In this document: one piece after another, positions 61,711-64,000 of the stretch
Layout of the letters: the number at the start of each line of letters is the position of its first letter
Numbering within the stretch: position 1 is the stretch's first letter
Assembly (NCBI RefSeq): GCF_964340395.1
Contig: NC_135549.1
Location: 9,269,342 to 9,333,341 of the forward strand
DNA: 64,000 nucleotides
Direction of reading: 5' to 3'
Source of the DNA: Glandiceps talaboti
Lineage: Eukaryota > Hemichordata > Enteropneusta > Spengelidae
Program-made: the position numbers and the translations under genes
The notes under the pieces: model-generated
Databases searched by the model: none
Told to the model about the DNA's origin: nothing
Seen by the model: the letters and a program-made list of their open reading frames with translations, nothing else

Positions 61711-63810
61711 CGGTTGTATTGATAACTATTATTACTGACTACTGCGACTACTGCCTTGATGGAATACATCTTCAATAAAACATATAACAATACTAACATA
61801 CATGTGTAAAATGACATTCAATTTATGGCCACCATATTTTTATTACAAACGTTCTATTTGGGCAAGTATTTTTTTGGTATAATTTTGATTTATGACCACG
61901 ACTTGATTACCACTTATCACTAGTAATAGTAGTATACAACATTTATGAATGGTTGATCACCAATGAATATCAGTTTATTCTGAACTTGAATACAAATAGT
62001 GATGCTGGAACAATCAATATTGCCGTCAATGAACTTCGAAGTGACTATAGTTTTACTATTGATATATCTGCAAGGTCTGAGTCATTTTATTGGGATATCA
62101 ATTCTAAAACATTTCCTCTAAGTTCTTGCTGTTAGGAGACTTGACTTTTATACTTTAGCTACAACCTTTATATGTATACGCGTATGCAACAATTGGGTCT
62201 TGCGGCTCGTTAAGCAATTAACTGCTTCGTGTACACACTCACCGTAGTTGCTAGCCTTGTTGCATGTGATGAATTGCTTCATGTATCGCCCCCGTGCAAC
62301 TGGGGCTTTTTGTGCATATTCAATTATAAAACTTGGAAGCAATATGAAATAAGCTAGCACTTCAAATTAAATTTACACAACGTACAAACATGCAATGCAT
62401 TGCTTCTATATTAATCTATATTATATTGGGGCTAAAATGTGATAAAATGTACCGGTAATTCAACAATTTATTTGTAAGAATTCAATATATCTAAGTGTCT
62501 GATCAGGAAAAGATATTACACATAATCCGACCTCTGCAACACCTGAAGTGAAGGTAATTGTATAGGTGGATACAGATCTGTAGGTAGGATACATTTCAAT
62601 CCTCGTACTGTTCTCAAATACATAACCTGGGGAAATATTGACTGTAAATTCCTATCAGTAATGTTAATCTAATTTTCCTCTTTCCAATCATTTCTACTTA
62701 GTGTGGTTATTGGGTTTCCATTGTGAGAAGACTGACTGCAGAAGTGTGAACAACTGCACTGAAGGTTTAGATCTAAGATGGCCTAACAGCTGTCTCCAGA
62801 CCTTACCCTCAAGGCTGACGAGAACTCTTTCTACTTCATCTCTTTGTCTGAAGATGTCTGGATGATTGATTCTGTTAGCTGTAGGAAGATGAACTGCCTG
62901 CGGGTAAACTGCCTTAGTTCAAATCAAGTGGTGCCTTGGACAGGATACCATGTATTACACACTTTGTACTCAAACATCAATCGCTGACAAAATACATTTC
63001 CTCTTTTTGACAATTTTGAGACTAAGCAAGTAGAAAACTTGTTCCGACATGTATAGTCTTATCTAGAGTCATTTCATTTTTATCTTGGCAAATCTAGAAA
63101 TTCATCCATACCTCCTAACAATAACATGCAAATATATGAAAAACAAAGCTGTCACGAAAACAAGAAATATTGATCAGGATTTATTATTTATCGTTATTTT
63201 TCTATGCAATTTAACTAAATACATGACCCTTCATTTTATCTACAAGGTAACCTTTGAAAAGCAATCGGCCAAATATAGGGAAGATGTGAAGTGAATAATG
63301 TAGACCTATAAAATGTCCTCAAACTGTCAGTTTTGTTATGGACGACTGCTCATGTAGAACCTACTGATGTGAATTCAATATTGCTGGCTAATTACACAGA
63401 CAGTCAGGGATATCATATACTCTAATTTGTTGCCTGACCTTAATGCTGTGTGAACTGCTACATTTAGACTCTATTAATTTGTCTGACCATAATAAATGGA
63501 GTCTGTTCTTGTTCTCTCCGTCTAAATATTTTATGAAAATATACATTTCCATCTTTTATAACACCAACTTCTCGTGGTAGCAGCTATACTATTGACTATA
63601 AAATATATCTCTATTTCTTGGCAAGTGTTATACACTATATTATCATATCCCTCATATTTTTGGGGGTGATACTTTGAAAATTGAGTAAATAATAGCAGAG
63701 GCCAAACCACAGAGTGAACTTTTCAACTTTGCTATAGAGAAATATTCCTGTCTAGGCTGGTATGTAGTTTGACAACAACATTGTTTGTCTTGTAAGCCTT
63801 CTAGCATTTA

Positions 63811-63858
63811 GTCTAGTCCCTATACTGTATCGTTACGATTTACATCTCCACTCCACGC
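63811..63858 (+). mobile_element. Family C repeat (fragment)
   Basis: TAGTCTAGTCCCTATACTGT, then ATCGTTACGATTTACATC and CTCCACTCCACGCTGGC. Confidence 0.55.
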
Positions 63859-64000
63859 TGGCACTCATACATATTGCAATAGGACTATATAACCATTTGG
63901 TGCTTTTGTAAATACCAAAGTTAACCAAAATATTCGTTCTAAAACAAGAAATGCAGCTCAAGTATATGTCAATGTTACAATTTTTCTGTAAATAGTAAAA

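Larger units (their letters stand above)
46781..64000. other. RYBP-like upstream intron (runs off the right edge)
   Basis: 17 kb with no recognisable coding exon for the RanBP2-type zinc finger. It contains MITEs, (ACAT)n, short tandem duplications and AT-rich sequence. Two blocks with unexplained open frames (48818-49369 and 62690-62920) are treated as findings. Confidence 0.6.

Overview
The window looks like a piece of an animal nuclear genome, most likely a marine invertebrate bilaterian. The evidence is AT-rich DNA, genes split into many short exons by GT-AG introns, many (TG)n, (ACAT)n and (GACA)n microsatellites, several MITE-like families, and proteins close to their vertebrate orthologues. 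The taxon cannot be fixed from the sequence. No prokaryotic, plasmid or viral gene set was seen, and no rRNA, tRNA or CRISPR array was recognised.

Three genes are supported. (1) FANCD2, minus strand, 22664 down to 1477 and continuing off the left edge. Twenty-five coding exons join in one frame and give about 958 N-terminal residues, roughly two thirds of the usual protein. They include the lysine equivalent to the human K561 monoubiquitination site, here the last codon of exon 16. (2) CDPF1 (cysteine-rich DPF motif protein), plus strand, 24207-26349, complete in four exons with 117 residues. It is head-to-head with FANCD2 across an interval carrying E2F-like and YY1-like motifs. (3) An RYBP/YAF2-type PRC1 subunit, minus strand. 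Only its last two coding exons are present (46646-46780 and 40181-40421); the zinc-finger exon must lie beyond 64000.

Layout: 1-1476 is FANCD2 intron; 1477-22664 is the FANCD2 coding region; 22665-24206 is the FANCD2 first intron, with a perfect 150-bp palindrome, followed by the shared promoter; 24207-26349 is CDPF1; 26350-40180 is a convergent, gene-poor stretch that should contain both 3' UTRs; 40181-46780 is the RYBP-like 3' coding part; 46781-64000 is RYBP-like intron full of repeats.

The most unusual observation is that FANCD2 carries two independent minisatellites, each built across a 3' splice site and the first bases of the exon. At exon 8 there are 26 full units of 54 or 52 bp. The ten nearest the exon are all 54 bp, so every duplicated acceptor there would keep the reading frame. 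At exon 24 there are five acceptor copies 74 or 77 bp apart, and the upstream copies lead to premature stops. Other points of note are the long palindrome, a set of MITEs ending in TAGTCT with 9-bp target duplications, and a CpG-richer block in FANCD2 intron 11 with an unassigned opposite-strand ORF.
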